Source of the DNA: Liolophura sinensis
Taxonomy: Eukaryota; Mollusca; Polyplacophora; Chitonida; Chitonidae
Length of the DNA: 64,000 bases
Reading direction: 5' to 3'
NCBI RefSeq assembly: GCF_032854445.1
Contig: NC_088300.1
Span: 61,976,984 to 62,040,983, forward strand
The first letter of the stretch is position 1; each line of letters opens with the position of its first letter. The translations under genes were made by a program, and so were the position numbers. Under the pieces are notes generated by a model. The model had not been told where the DNA came from and did no database searches. It saw only the letters and a list, made by a program, of their open reading frames with translations. Below, in pieces: positions 34,310 to 47,180 of this stretch.

Positions 34310-36844
34310 GTCTGTTGGTCAAAAGCTATCGCAACCTAATTTACGTATTCAGACAGTCTTGGACACTGAAATTTGAAAAATACACACAACATTTAGTGAT
34401 TCCCACTTCTTCAGTATTGGATGCATTGTTATGCCATGTGACCATTACAAGGTTTATATAAATTTACCCACACTGGGTACATGGTTACACGAATACCTGT
34501 AAAAGTAAATACAACACTAGACCTAATGCATATTTGCACTGATGCAGTATACGACATGAAGTTTAAAAAACTGAAGTTGCTTAACGGAGATATGTCAGTC
34601 CAAAATAAGCAAAATCGCACACAGAAAGAAAATCAAAAAGGCCACCATAATATCAGTTTTGATCAATCAGACACAAGTTATCTCTATATCTCAAGAACAA
34701 AGAGGTTTCCACTGAAGACACCCAAACCCTGGTTTGCCTTTAGTGACCCAACATTGTGTTTCCGGTTGCTTTACATGGCGCGTACCATGGCCTTGTAAGA
34801 ATTCCTGATTAAGCATTGATTTACAGAGTTTCCTCGCAAATCAAAATAAAATCAATGGCTGTGGTTGGTTAAGTCTGTGTCCATCCCTCTTCTTGCTTAA
34901 GTACTATTCTATTATTTGCTGTCTTTTTTTTTACGTTTGAAGTCATCCTGTTTGGGACGGGTGTGCATTACCGAGTGGAATATTTGTGTGTGCTGGCAAG
35001 CTGGGAGGTAAGAGCCACAGTTGAGACCTACTTAGGACTACAGACACTGTTGAGAAAAAATTTATCAGATTTAGCATGAAGCTGTGTATGGTTTATCCTC
35101 GGTTCCCCCTGTGACTATGATACTCTGCCAGCCCGGTATAAAGAAAGTTGAAATAGCTACCTGGGGCTTTAGCCAAGAAATCGACTGTGAAGTTTTAATA
35201 TTGGGTATAAAGGTTTAGTTCAATAAAAATACAAGTCAAAATTTACAATTTTTATATCATTCGGTGGCGAATACAAGTGGTAATTCCATGATATGTGGCT
35301 TTTGTGCTCTAATCACGATACTTTTAATTCACACTTTAAAATAAGCTTTCAAAACAACATTGTTGTCCAATAGCGTGTTCAGCTGTGTTGAGACTAAAAT
35401 ATTAAGGCTGTGACATTTTCACCTGATGTGAGATTGTTAACAGAAGCCAACATGATTGACACACCAGCTCAGGTAACTCGGGTAGGCATGGCATCACGCG
35501 GTGAGTACAGTATAGACGGATCCTAACCTAAATCCACCCATCGTGGCTGTACGGTTGGTGTATGATATGCGAACCATACGTGGATATTGGTCGAATGATG
35601 GCGCCATGGTCGAAGTAGGATTTTACAGCATTACTCAGTATACATACAATTCTATTTTCAGTTTAAAGTTATATATATTTTCACTTCCTTGTAAAAATGT
35701 GATGACTGGTTGAAGGTCATTCTAAATCCAATATAATGTTTAGTTTCAAAGCCTTCCATAGGCAATGCTCATTCTGTCCCAATGTTATAACTGTGTAAAT
35801 TCTAAGACGGTCAAGATCAAATTAACGCCGATTTGCATTTGGGAGGTTCATAGGGTCATATCAGAATTTTCATCACAGTTTCATGCATTGGGTACAGTAT
35901 TCAATTTACTCTCAATTTATCGAACATGTTGAAATAGGACATCGCATCTACAACCGAATGGCCATTGTAACTGGAACACGGTACCTTATAACAATAAGAA
36001 ACTCTTAATCAAGATAAGCGGACCATCTGTGTAGGGAGGGGAACATAATCAGCATATGGTTCACGAGTGTTGTACTTATCTCACGCCATCCGTGATGGGT
36101 GTAGGATTTAGGGTCAGGATCCAGCTGTACTGTAGCTAAAAAAATTAGTGTCAATGGTTGCAAAAGGTGCACAATGAATGTCTCAACTTGCAGAATGGCC
36201 ATGTATTAAGTGGATTTTGATATGAAGTATCGCGCATGCAACAAGCTTGGCCGATGAGGTACCTAAATACAGATACAATGTGACAATCGGGTGCACATGT
36301 CGTCCGGATGAAGGATGGCAGCGGTCTCCGCGTATCAGTAAATATTCAAGCCATTATACCGGATTTTCGGGATACCAGTATCACTGTCCTACAACAACAA
36401 CATTCTAACCAACGGCTTCTGGTTACAGAATTAAACACAGATACATGCACTAATAGACACATTGAGATAATGCCGTTCTACATATATGAACACGGGGGCC
36501 CAGTGTTGTCCTCCACGACAAGCCGTGGTTTCACCTTTTGAGATCGTTCTCGCTGGCATCCGTTCTCAACTCGCATGTCCCGCCATTCATGAGGAACGAT
36601 AGCCTCGCTCTCATTTTGACGGTTTCGTCACTTCCGCCTCAACATCGCAATTCTGACAAACACTACAAAAGTTATCCCGTTCCCAGCGATGTCGCAGGCT
36701 CGAACCCAGCCATCGCTGGTATGTCCTCGGATTTAAGTAAGGAGGCTTTTTTTTAAGTATGCGTTGAAGAACGGAGGATGAGTCCGGGTTAGCTTATGGT
36801 CATTAACATCGCTTCGATCTTTGATCCTCTCTTATTTGGAAGGT
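34310..36844. other. Upstream region of the TBC gene
   Basis: This stretch presumably holds the promoter and non-coding first exon of the TBC gene, but I cannot place either. Short open frames here have no recognisable features or splice context. CG-containing sequence becomes commoner after about 35460. No repeats were recognised. Confidence 0.4.
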
Positions 36845-37099
36845 GGGGCCAAGGGGGTCAGCACGCCAGCGCAGCGCAATGACACCCCCAACAACGCGGT
36901 CGCCGTGAGTTCAAGTCTAGCCCATGCTGGCTTCCATTCCGGCCGTACGTGGAAGGTCTTTCAAAAACTTGCGGATAGTCGTGGGATTTCCCCGGGCTCT
37001 GCCCGGTTTCCTCCCACCATTATGCTGGCCGCCGTTGTATCAGTAAAATATTCTCGAGGACCGCGTAAAACATCAATCAAATAAATAAATAAATAAATA
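36845..37099 (+). mobile_element. SINE, near full length
   Basis: Decayed head (GGGGCC, then GCGCAGCGCAATGACACC), box B GAGTTCAAGTCT, a well-kept body and a long AAATAAATAAAT tail. Confidence 0.88.
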
Positions 37100-37419
37100 T
37101 TCGCAAGGTGAAAAGCGCAACAGACCGTGGACAAAACTTTTGCAGTTCTGCATGTACATTCGTCCATAAAGAAACAGGCCTATTTGATAATATAACCAAT
37201 ATATTAGTAAACCACTTAGTCAGGAATGTGTTTTGTTTACCGGGTACCCAGATCTAATTCAGGCATTGAATATGTAAATCTGAGATGAGTTCGATATGCT
37301 TAATAAACTCACGCAACATGCTTCAACACACAAACATTTCGAAATAAAGCCTTTAAATATCATTTCTGTTTTTGTGACTAATTCAAAACTGCCTTTTTGG
37401 CATCGGCCAGAGGTATATA

Positions 37420-37722
37420 ATATTATTTATTTATTTATTTGATGGATGTTTTACGCGGTATCGGTACAGGTACTCAAGAACATTTCCCTTATACGACGGC
37501 AGCCGGGTAGGAATGATGTTGGGAGGAAACCGGGTAGAGCCCAAGGGAAATCCACGACCTTCCGTAGTATAGATTGTGGCAGACCTTCCCACGTACTAGT
37601 AGGAAAAGGAAATCAGCGCGAATTGGACTTGAGCTCAAAGCGAACGCATTGACAGGAGACGCCAATCGAGTAACTGTGCCGCGCTGCATGGCATGATGAT
37701 CACTCATCAACGGAGGGCCCTA
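37420..37722 (-). mobile_element. SINE, full length with small insertions
   Basis: Tail, module with a short insertion (GCGGTATCGGTACAGGTACT), body and decayed head ending in GGAGGGCCCT. Confidence 0.82.
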
Positions 37723-37835
37723 TGTACAATATATGATTCCTTTGTCCAGGAATACACCAATGCTCTGACGATGCAATTCCAGAAGGGAATTATCGGTTAT
37801 AAGTAGTATGATCTGATCTAAGTAATAATGAGGTT

Positions 37836-37965
37836 AAGGCATCATAACGTGACTTTGGAAGGTTATATATGTAGGAGCTTTCGATCCTCTTCAGAGCAGG
37901 ATCGTTGTCAATTAAGAGGATCGGAAGCTCGTGTATAACTTTCAAAAGCTATGTGGTGATGCCTT
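37836..37965. repeat. 130-bp imperfect hairpin
   Basis: The left arm AAGGCATCATAACGTGACTT...ATCCTCTT (37836-37891) pairs with the right arm 37914-37965, whose complement reads AAGGCATCACCACATAGCTT...ATCCTCTT. The arms are about 53 bp with mismatches and the loop about 22 nt. No coding sequence. Confidence 0.8.
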
Positions 37966-38764
37966 GGCTACAACACTATTATCCGCGAATCCACGTATGA
38001 CTATGTATATGTATGAGTCTAAAGGAGCAGCCTATAAAATCTGATTTTGTTTGCGAGTACCGGTAGTTGGGAAAATGCCGCTTTGTTAACCATTACTTGT
38101 GAGGTAAATTATATGTATTGATTTTCTTTAGATTGAACATGCGTTGAAAGCATTTGTGTATGTAAGCTTATGTATCGGTATAGCTTGTTAGTTAATAATA
38201 GGTTAAAGCTTATAACGATGCATGCTGGAGTCTGCGGAGTACTGATGTGGTACGTTGTATATACTGTATATGTCAGCCTGTTGTAGTATAATACGAATTG
38301 TACATGGCCTTGATTAAGCATATAATTTATGTTCACCTTTTACTGCATCTTGGATGTACAGATTCTTCCAAGTTTCCACACTGAATTACATACTGATTTT
38401 TTTCTGAAATGGTCTACAATTATCATATGTGTGTATTACTTTTGTAGCATCAGGAAATAAACCATATGTTTATATAACGATTTAGTAGGCCTATATATGT
38501 GGAACTTGTTCAAACCTGTTTGTCGTTAATTCAACCACATGACCTATTAGATTTTGTAATACCTGTACGTATAGTAAAGGCCTATAGCTACTGTATGCAT
38601 GCTGTGATTTGCAGTGATACAGTCTCAGAAATATGCCATTTCAGGCACGATCCTGTTTGTTCGGATACTGTACACGGATGTGAGTTGTGGAAATTATTGT
38701 AAATTAATTTGTGTCTGTTTATGGAAATTAAACAAAATAACCGTTATAAGTGTACCTCGTCGTT

Positions 38765-38902
38765 GCAGTATCAGATTCACGTTGAAAGCAAAGCAAGGAA
38801 ACTACAACTTCCTCTTTAAGGTTTGGCCCGACACATGATTGACACTGGATCTATTGCCTTCGCGAAGCGAACGCTCTAGTAACTGAGCCAGCGGGGCCTT
38901 TA
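38765..38902 (-). mobile_element. Head of the second SINE family
   Basis: On the element strand it begins AAAGGCCCCGCTGGCTCAGT, with a GCGTTCGCTTCGCGAAGGC hairpin-like anticodon region, then GAGGAAGTTGTAG as in the 9584-9948 copy. The 3' part is missing. Confidence 0.65.
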
Positions 38903-39362
38903 GACAACTTGGTTAAATAATTGTACCCATTGTATATTGGAGCCTAGTTGTTGATCTTGGCATTGTTCATTTTTTGATATGGAAGAATGGGTTTGACTCT
39001 ATATATCCCATAGTGTACACTTGTGCTGTTCGAGATTAATACGGTCAAATTACAGGAAAATAGTAAGTTATGAGAGCAGCAGTGCATTGTGTAATAGTGC
39101 CGATGAGCAGGAACCTCTTAGGAGGTGAAAGACGTGTGACACTAACAAAAATTACATTATGGCGCTATTGTTGCTTGCGAGTGTGTTATTCTCTGCATTG
39201 TCTAGTTTTCTGAACAGGAACCGTGATAAGTTGTGTTTAAATGAGTTACACAGGGAATAATATATACCTTTAAAATGAGGACTGCGAGCATAACGTGAAT
39301 CCTTCTCCTTATATATAGATGACAGATGCACCTTTCCCACTTCATAGGCTCCAGAAATTTGT

Positions 39363-39566
39363 ATGTGTGTGTGTGTGTGGGGGGGGGGGTGTTGGGGTGG
39401 GTGGGTGGGTGGGTGGGTAGGTAGGTAGGTAGGTAGGTAGGTATGTGCGTGTGCGTGCGTGCGTGCGTGCGTATGTATGTATGTATGTGCGTGTGCGTGT
39501 GCGTACGTGCGTGCGTGCGTGCGTGCGTGCGTGTGTGTGTATGTATGTATGTATGTATGTATGTAT
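39363..39566. repeat. Compound GTGG/GTAG/GTGC/GTAT microsatellite
   Basis: Adjacent tetranucleotide blocks on a GT theme, with a 10-G run at the left. GTAT units resume after the SINE at 39826-39870. Confidence 0.95.
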
Positions 39567-39825
39567 GGGGGCCTCCATAGCTCAGTTGGTTAGCGCTCTA
39601 GCGCACCGTAATGACCCAGGAGTCTCTCACCAATGCGGTCGCTGTGAGTTCAAGTCCAGCTCATGCTGGTTTCCTCTCCCGCCGTACGTGGGAAAGTCTG
39701 TCAGAAACCTGCGGATGGTCGTGGGTTTCCCCCGGGCTGTGCCCGGTTTCCACCCACCGTAATGCTGACCGCCGTCGTATAAGTGAAATATTCCAGTAAA
39801 ACACCAGTCAAATAAATAAATAAAT
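39567..39825 (+). mobile_element. Full-length SINE inside a GTAT microsatellite
   Basis: The head GGGGGCCTCCATAGCTCAGT has good A and B boxes (GAGTTCAAGTCC). The module lacks the TTGAGTACGGCG part. GTAT repeats continue on both sides, so the target was the microsatellite itself. Confidence 0.92.
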
Positions 39826-40154
39826 GTATGTATGTATATGTATGTATGGATGGATGCATGCATGCATGCATGCTTGGGGTTTAGCAGGGTCTTATGACGG
39901 CGAGGAGTCTTTAGGTGTGTGTACATATACTGTCCTCTTCTGGCAGGGCAAGTGCATGTCAACAAAGGAGCATGATATTGCCATAAACAAAAATTACTGA
40001 TTTGACACATCTGCATGTTGCAGTGCATAAAATTTGAAAATGTTGATCTAGGATACAAAAGACTTGCTTTGTATCTTAGTCTACAGGGTGTCGCTAGGTG
40101 GACAATTTAGAAATTTTGGTATTTTGTAGCCCATGTGATTACCTTACATTGTAT

Positions 40155-40322
40155 TGTTTATTTATTCATTTATTTATTTGATTGGTGTTTTACGCCTTAC
40201 TCAAGAATATTTCACTTATAAAAATCCATGACCTGGGAACACCCACGACCATCCGCACATTGCTGCAAGACCTTCCCATTTACGGCCGAAGAGGAAGCCA
40301 GCATGAACTGGTCTTGAACATT
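40155..40322 (-). mobile_element. SINE with internal deletion
   Basis: Tail and module are intact up to CACTTATA; about 40 bp of body are deleted. It resumes at CCCACGACCATCCGCACATT and stops at the box B region. Confidence 0.82.
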
Positions 40323-41711
40323 GCACATTTGCGCATTTTCTGACAAATGTCACATTTGGATATCCATAGTCATACTTTCATTTATCATCGTTTCCGATCT
40401 GAACTTATAGTTTTCTAGTCCGTGGGTTTTCGTAGACTGCTTATCGACTTGTGTGCCAAATGTGTCAAAATGTGCCAGTTCATGTGGCAAAATGTGTCAA
40501 TTCATGTAGCTTGCAAAAAGATTTTGAATTTGGTGTCGCGTAAAATGACATTATTTCTCAGCTAATGAATGTCATAAGAACTTGTCCATAGACGAACAAA
40601 GTAAAGCACTCGTGGGCGAACATATGAGTCATTATGTAGGTACGTTGTGGCCAATCGCTTGAAATGTTTGATTTGGGGTTTTTTACCTGGAAAGCGGTAA
40701 GCGCTAAAGCCCGCGGTATATTATATAACCGTCTGCCAGGTAACCGCAATCAAACACCTACAGGTCAGGCGATTACCCTCACAATCACACATGCATCGTC
40801 GACAAGCTTATTGTGTGCTGGGCCCCAAGAACTGTGAGAGACCCTGTCCAAGGCCGGGGTTGAGTCCTCACCTCGATCGTTTGAGCTATACCATGTCGGG
40901 ATGGTAAAGAATGCACCATAGCCCCACAACTATACCCACGATGAATAAGAATAGCTTACACAACGTTACACACCAGCGTAAATGGTGCCAACGCAATGCT
41001 GTAAGCATATGGTAAGTGTTAGCCCGTGGCTGCACGGGGAGGCCCTCTTCCCGTTACCCTGACACAGGGACAAGTAAAGAAACTGGAGTTGTGATGTCTG
41101 TGACGCTGGGCGGTGTGAAGGAGCCTGCTATTAGGTTACGCTCGTTCTTCATTCATCTCGTCCTGGGTACCGGAGGCGGCTTATATACAGACCAGTGAGG
41201 GTAGCCCTGGGGCGTGAGCTGTCTGGTCTCTCAGGCTAACAGAAGGGGTTAACAAGACCTTTCATTCACCTTCCTAAACACACTCAGTCCGGAGCGACGC
41301 CATATGGGCACTTATGTATGAATATCTGCCAGTTTCAATTTGTTATTTTCACGGTTCATGATCGCGGGACTGCACAAGTTACATGGCACCAATAGATAAT
41401 GAGGCGGTGGAAAGTAAATACAATTTACAAAACAAAGTGGGTAATATATTAAACACAATATTTATTTTTAATTCCATCCTTTGAGCCGAGCCTTCCAGTT
41501 TTTCACAGAAGGAATATCCCACTGTAATAAGCCAGTGAAAAACTGTGATGTCTAGGTAGGCCCCAACATTAATTTATTTTTAGTGCTTATTGCAATTTTG
41601 AGAATAATTTAAAATAATGACTCGTAGATTTGTAAGTAATCCTACGTTTATACGGAAGTAGTATGCTAAGTACTTCTCTATTATATAATTTAGCTATTGC
41701 GTGTCTTTCAT
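40323..41711. other. No recognised feature
   Basis: Unique-looking sequence with short random open frames only. Confidence 0.5.
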
Positions 41712-41862
41712 ACTTCCTTTCTGTCCGGTCACATGTGGGAAGATCTGCCAGCAACCTTGTGATTGAGGCTTCCCTCCAGGCTCTGTCGGGGTTCTGCATG
41801 GCTACCGTCGTTTACGTGAAATTTTCTTCAACAATAATAAAACAAACAAATAAATAAATAAA
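41712..41862 (+). mobile_element. 5'-truncated, diverged SINE
   Basis: Body (TGTGGGAAGATCTGCCAGCA), a degraded module and an AAATAAATAAAT tail. Confidence 0.7.
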
Positions 41863-42239
41863 TGTCGCCTGTTTTAGTTGTTATTATACCTATAAACTAT
41901 ATGTCTGCATGCCGCTTACCACGTGTGAAACTTTTATAAACCTGTTTGTCAGTCATTTAGTCTGTCTTTTAAGTATTGGAACACTTTTGTCAAGGGTACA
42001 CATCAAAAACTGATAGGCACAGATAGTAAAATAAAAACGGCTATTTGACCACTCTAGTAGACATGTCACATGATTTCTATAAAACAACAATGTTTTGGAA
42101 AAAACGTTGGAAAGGATTCTCTGAAACGTCAATTGAACTCACAGCGATCACATTGGTGATCGAGAAGGTGCGGAATCGTTGTGTTGACCAGAGGGCAAAG
42201 CAGTCCCAATACACCATATAGTGCAACTTGATTCATTTA

Positions 42240-42300
42240 ACTTATGGGTGTTCATGTAGTACCAGTACTCAAGAATTTTTCACTTTTATCTCGGTGTTCA
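42240..42300 (-). mobile_element. Diverged SINE module fragment
   Basis: ACCAGTACTCAAGAATTTTT matches the module; the rest is eroded. Confidence 0.45.
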
Positions 42301-44626
42301 GGTTTTGTTTATTTTTGGAGGAAACTAAGCAGCACTGAAAGGGAACTGACAAGCCGTCTGGCGTTCAAAACCACGTATATATATGCTACTCTACACATTT
42401 ACAGCAAAATCTTGACAACGAACGAACTGTCCCAGGTCGTTGTCTATCCATGTTGTCATCAATTCCAGATGACTAACGCCAGTCTAGCCAGTCACGCATC
42501 ATTTCTGCTCCATCTCTTCCGGAGAATCACGTACCAAGTTGCCTCTAATTGCTCATACACGTGATCTGTAGCGATCTAATGGGTAAACAATGCAGTGGCC
42601 ACGGACAATTAATAAAAACTAAGCATTGTTAAAACGAAGGCAATCGTCCAAAGGCTTTGAAATGGTTGGTATTAAAATGATTATCCCTAAAAGTGATTTT
42701 CTAAGCTTTGAGTTAGGGGTTCCTCAATTCTGTAAAAATGTTCGCAAATGCCTATAACTATGAAATAATTGGCATTACGTCGAACTACAGAAATTAACAT
42801 ATAAATGGTATTAAATGGAGTCAGACAAACATTAATTGAGTATTACGATGCATCCATTAAACGACATATGAAACCATGGAAATCTAATAATACACTGCGT
42901 GACGCTCTCACAGACCATGTCAGAGTGAATCTAGGCGTCAAAACAGATATCCGTACACCAGACGTTAACCATGATGAGTGTATCGGTTTGATAGTCTCAA
43001 GAACGCACAGCACAAGCTACCAAGAACTAAGAAAGTATATAAAGTAGGATATTAGGGTTGATTCATGAGACAAATCTGCTCCCAATGACATTATATCATA
43101 TGTCTCATTAAATGTTGTTCAAAGACAAATTTATAAATGCAAAAGACTACAGCATGCACGAGTGGGCTGCCAAATGACCATATTTAGCAAAAGAAATCCG
43201 GTCTCTGGTCAATTTTACCAGCAATATGTAGCCATGCAGTGCAGCTCGATGCTTTTATGTACGAATCGGACACAGGCAGTAGCCATGATTATACGATGAA
43301 TAAAATGGCATGCAGCTGCGATGAGGGTGGAAAAGATTCGCAAGAAAAAATAAACTGTCTGTAAGTGCTTAATTTTGAGTTACATGGAGCACTTTTTTGT
43401 CTCAGAATCTGGCGGGCCTGCATGCCGGTGTCCTTCAGCCAAAGTTGTATGCATCGTTGCTGTGAAATCATCAGCGGCAGAACTTAACGGATATCACTAC
43501 GCACGCGAATCTGTGGCAGTATGTGTAGTCCATTGTGAAGTGTGTGAAGTACGTAGTCCATCGTTGGCACCGATTGTTTTTTCAGCTTATATTCTCCAGC
43601 TCAGCTACGTATAGGGGCATCAAGAGCTTGATGTCTTCATCCTGCACGCTTGACATTTGCAAAAGACACATGGGGATCATCTGACATGATTTGAGTTAGA
43701 AAAACTCACAAGGCAGATCTTCAATTTACAAACGAGAACAATCTGTCACGTGATGTGTTTGACCTGGGGTTAGAGGTTAGGCGCGTGATGATCAGGATGA
43801 GAGACACAGGGGTGGCGGTTGAGGATGAGGGGAGGGAGTGACGGGGTGGACTCAAGACAGCGTGATTTACACACGGACAGCTGTCCCTTCCCCCTCCTTG
43901 TGTTCTCACTGTCAAAGAAAACAAAACAGTTGTGTCCAAGATAAACAACAAAATATATACCACCGTTTCTTTATCTTGGCCCAAGGCGTTGATGAAAGGC
44001 AGACTGGAAGTATCATTCCGCGTGTGGAGAGGCCGTAAACTGTGCGGCCAGCCCGGTGACCTGATGATGCATGACGTTCCCTCAACAAACTACGCAGGGC
44101 AAGAGACGGTCTTATCTGCTCGTGTAAACACAGTATATACAAAGCACTAAACCATCTCCCCCCAGTAAGGATACCACATAGTTGGTAAATTAGAGAGAGT
44201 CAGTCAGTAGGTGAAAATAGTCAGGCTATCAGATCACTTTTCTGTTAGACGGATAGGAAGTGAGAGACCACGTGATCTCCTTATTAACAAACGACTTGGG
44301 TGCAGAAAACGGCCCTCCCAACGTTATTGCATAGGAAAATGCCTATTTTTGAATGAAGTGGCAAAAAGTAACCTTTTCTCCAATCATTTAACATTTGGTG
44401 GCCATTTTGTTTTATTCACGAAAGGATTGTCACGTGATCCCCAACTTCCTACCCGTTTTACAGAATTCCTATCTTTGAAAGCACTTCTTCTCTTCCCATC
44501 GCCTGTAACACATTGGGCTAAGGTGTTAACATAATCACTATACATTTCATTTCGCATCTTGATTTCAGCTCACTGATGTGAGGACACATACAGTATACCG
44601 GTACTATATATATGACTTGAATGCAT
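42301..44626. other. No recognised feature
   Basis: Short open frames on both strands without splice signals or family motifs that I can identify; no repeats recognised. Confidence 0.5.
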
Positions 44627-44639
44627 AATCCTCTACCAA

Positions 44640-44835
44640 TGCGGTCGCCGTGAGTTCAAGCCCATTTCATGCTGTCTTCCTTTCCGGCCGTGCGTGAGAA
44701 GGGCTTCAGCACCCTGCGGATGGTTGGGGGTTTCGCTCGGGCTCTGCCCGGTTTCCTCTCACCATAATGCTAGTCGTCGTCGTATAAGTGAAATATTCTT
44801 GAGTATGGCGTAAAACACCAATTAAATAAATAAAC
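44640..44835 (+). mobile_element. 5'-truncated SINE with 13-bp duplication
   Basis: Duplication AATCCTCTACCAA at 44627-44639 and 44836-44848. The element starts in the middle of the head at TGCGGTCGCCGTGAG and runs to an AAATAAATAAAC tail. Confidence 0.88.
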
Positions 44836-44848
44836 AATCCTCTACCAA

Positions 44849-46901
44849 ACTATTCTTCGCTAAGTTCTTTAATGCCATGAGAAAAGTAAACGTGTATACT
44901 TTCGCATAAATTCACCCTACGTCATTTTAAAAATAGTCTGACAAATGGTAAAGGTACGAAATGTGGAATGAGGACAATTCAGGGCTGCATTATGCCACAG
45001 TGGAACCCGATCGTTTGCTTAGAGGAGTAAATTCTGTCCATACGTGTGCAACGGATGTCCGACCAGCGCTTTATGTTTTGACAGCATCGAGCTATTACAC
45101 ACCAGACAGACGACCAGCACGATGGTTTCAGGCTTCAGGGGGACAAGATGTAACTCATCGTCAGATGACATTTCTCGAGTTTCACCCAACCATTTACCTC
45201 TCTTACGAGGGAATGCTGTAAGGCAATGGCACGCGCTTTTGGCAAATATCAGTGCTACATCGCTCGTTTGTACACTCTGGGATAGACAACTCTGGTGGAT
45301 CAAGCCGCATTGTCCGCGGAACCAACGACCAGAGATCTGGCTTAACTGGGCATTCTGTTATAATTAAAGCTAGCCGTCTTCATTCCGGGGTCACTCCATC
45401 GTCTTAGCGACTTAAAGACACATGTCTGTTTCGAATTCAAATTATCTGGCGTATGGCATTTATACAAACGTCTTCATTGCTGTCGTGTTTCGCATACCTG
45501 ACCTAACCCGAGACCGACTGTAGCTCTCCATCTGCCCGTGGGCACGGGCTTGTTGAACTAGCTTGTCCCTCCTTGTAAATGTCAGCATGGTAACCGCATA
45601 TGACAGTTCCACTCTACATACAGCTCGATCTACAGTCTCCAACTCAGCCCAGATGCTTTCCGAAAAACCGCCATCAGAGCTATAATGTTTCTGACTTGGG
45701 AATGAAGTGATGCGTAAAAAGTTATGTTCGGGAAAACTAGCCGACAAGCTCTTTTACAAATTAGGTAGTCATGGCTGTAGGTCTGTATCGCTTGGGTGGA
45801 CGTACTGGTCACGTTATACGAATGGAATATTATTAATTCTGCCTTGCACGATATCTATAGCTATTCCCCCACCAAAGCTTGCAGGCACCCGAATGTCATT
45901 ATCTCTTTTTGCAGCACCCTATGGCTGCATACGTAGCCTCTTGATGTATTATTTATAGATCTGGTTGTGTATTGGCTTACAACGTGTCAAACTGGCTACT
46001 TCCACTCTCACATTTAAAGGAAGTGTTGGCTGGGGTGGGGATGAGGTGTGTGTGTGTGTGTGTGTGTGTGTGTTAGCGCGCGTGTTATCAGTCAGTAAGA
46101 GTAAAACAGAATCCTCCCTCGTTGGTTTTCTTCTTCATTATCCATTTACATCCAAGCCCAATGCCTAATAAGTCCATACGGACATCTATAGGAACAGCTA
46201 TTAATTGGAAACTGGATAAAGTTTGTGTGAATGTCCGTTTCAATTTATGTCACCTTGGAAATGAATGTTTTACATCGTGATTTAGTTTGTGAAATTTTCT
46301 GGCTAATCACTAATCATGTCCTCATGTATTACCGTAATCTCTCCAGACCCTGTAGTCGCTGCAGACGACTGGAACGCTACCATTTCCTGGTGCTTAACCG
46401 AGAACTATACAGAGGTGTGGTTTGGCCGCGGCGACAGACGCTGATTGGTCGGCGTTCTGTCACATGTCTACAACCTCGTAAACTAATCCGACTGGACTGG
46501 TCTGCGGAGTTCCTAACATTAGCCAGGAGGGACTGTTAGCAACGCTGGCTGGAGTTAGTGATAACGACCCTGTCGTCCTTACCAGTCAGCGATAAACCGC
46601 TTTGACACTCTATGTTAGTTTACGACTCGACTCTGGACAGTGAATGTCACACCTGGTCAGTTTACGGTTCTCTAACAATCTCAGCAACGCTGGTAGGTAT
46701 TTTTGCAACCCATTTTTGCTCGGTAGCGGAGCTAGAAGGTTTGTTCCCTATCGTCTAACACATGTGCTGTGCATGTGGAGGCGTCTTCGTTGCCAGAAGT
46801 GTGTACATCTGATACCATTGTGAAATTACAAACAATTCAACTACCGCTGAGGTTCTGTATCCTGTTAGAATCGTTGTAATAACAATTCGCCCAGTGAAAA
46901 C
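44849..46901. other. Region upstream of the GPCR gene
   Basis: Mostly unrecognised; a (GT)n run lies at 46047-46073. The GPCR promoter and 5' UTR should be in the right part but no element could be fixed. Confidence 0.4.
46047..46073. repeat. (GT)n microsatellite
   Basis: A pure GT run of about 27 bp followed by TAGCGCGCGTG. Confidence 0.9.
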
Positions 46902-46964
46902 ATGAGCAGTTTAGGCAGCTTGGACTACAAAGCCAGAGACTACATGACGGCGACCGTGGCTTGA
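46902..46964 (+). promoter_or_regulatory. Possible upstream ORF of the GPCR transcript
   Basis: A 20-codon frame, ATG AGC AGT to TGA, ends 125 nt before the GPCR start codon. Further short ATG-initiated frames follow it. If this region is in the 5' UTR it could damp translation; transcript extent is not known. Confidence 0.25.
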
Positions 46965-47089
46965 ATGTACATGAGATGCTACTATATATCTTATCTGGAA
47001 ATGTATCAAAGTTAGAAAATCCCCTGCCTTATCGCGGACGTGTGTGAAGCGACCATCTGACAACAGTGAGACCACGGATAATAGTCACC

Positions 47090-47180
47090 ATGAGGAGAGG
47101 TAGCCGATTCCTGATCATCGACCCCTGGGACAATGAGAGTGTTTTCACCTATTACTCAGAGTTTGAAGAACACTGGGCAG
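47090..47180 (+). CDS. GPCR coding exon 1 (extracellular N-terminus)
   Basis: It encodes MRRGSRFLIIDPWDNESVFT and ten more residues, plus one base of a split Gly codon. The start is ACCATGA, a good Kozak context; the frame is open slightly upstream but offers no other ATG. The donor is GCAG|GTAAGT. A 20-codon upstream open frame (46902-46964) lies in the presumed 5' UTR. Confidence 0.78.

Noticed and set aside
34020-34376. 118-codon plus-strand frame
   Set aside because: It is antisense to TBC exon 1, which is supported by phase-consistent splicing to the rest of the gene.
44211-45367. Several 86-107-codon plus-strand frames
   Set aside because: No recognisable family, no acceptor/donor pairs and overlapping frames; treated as chance.
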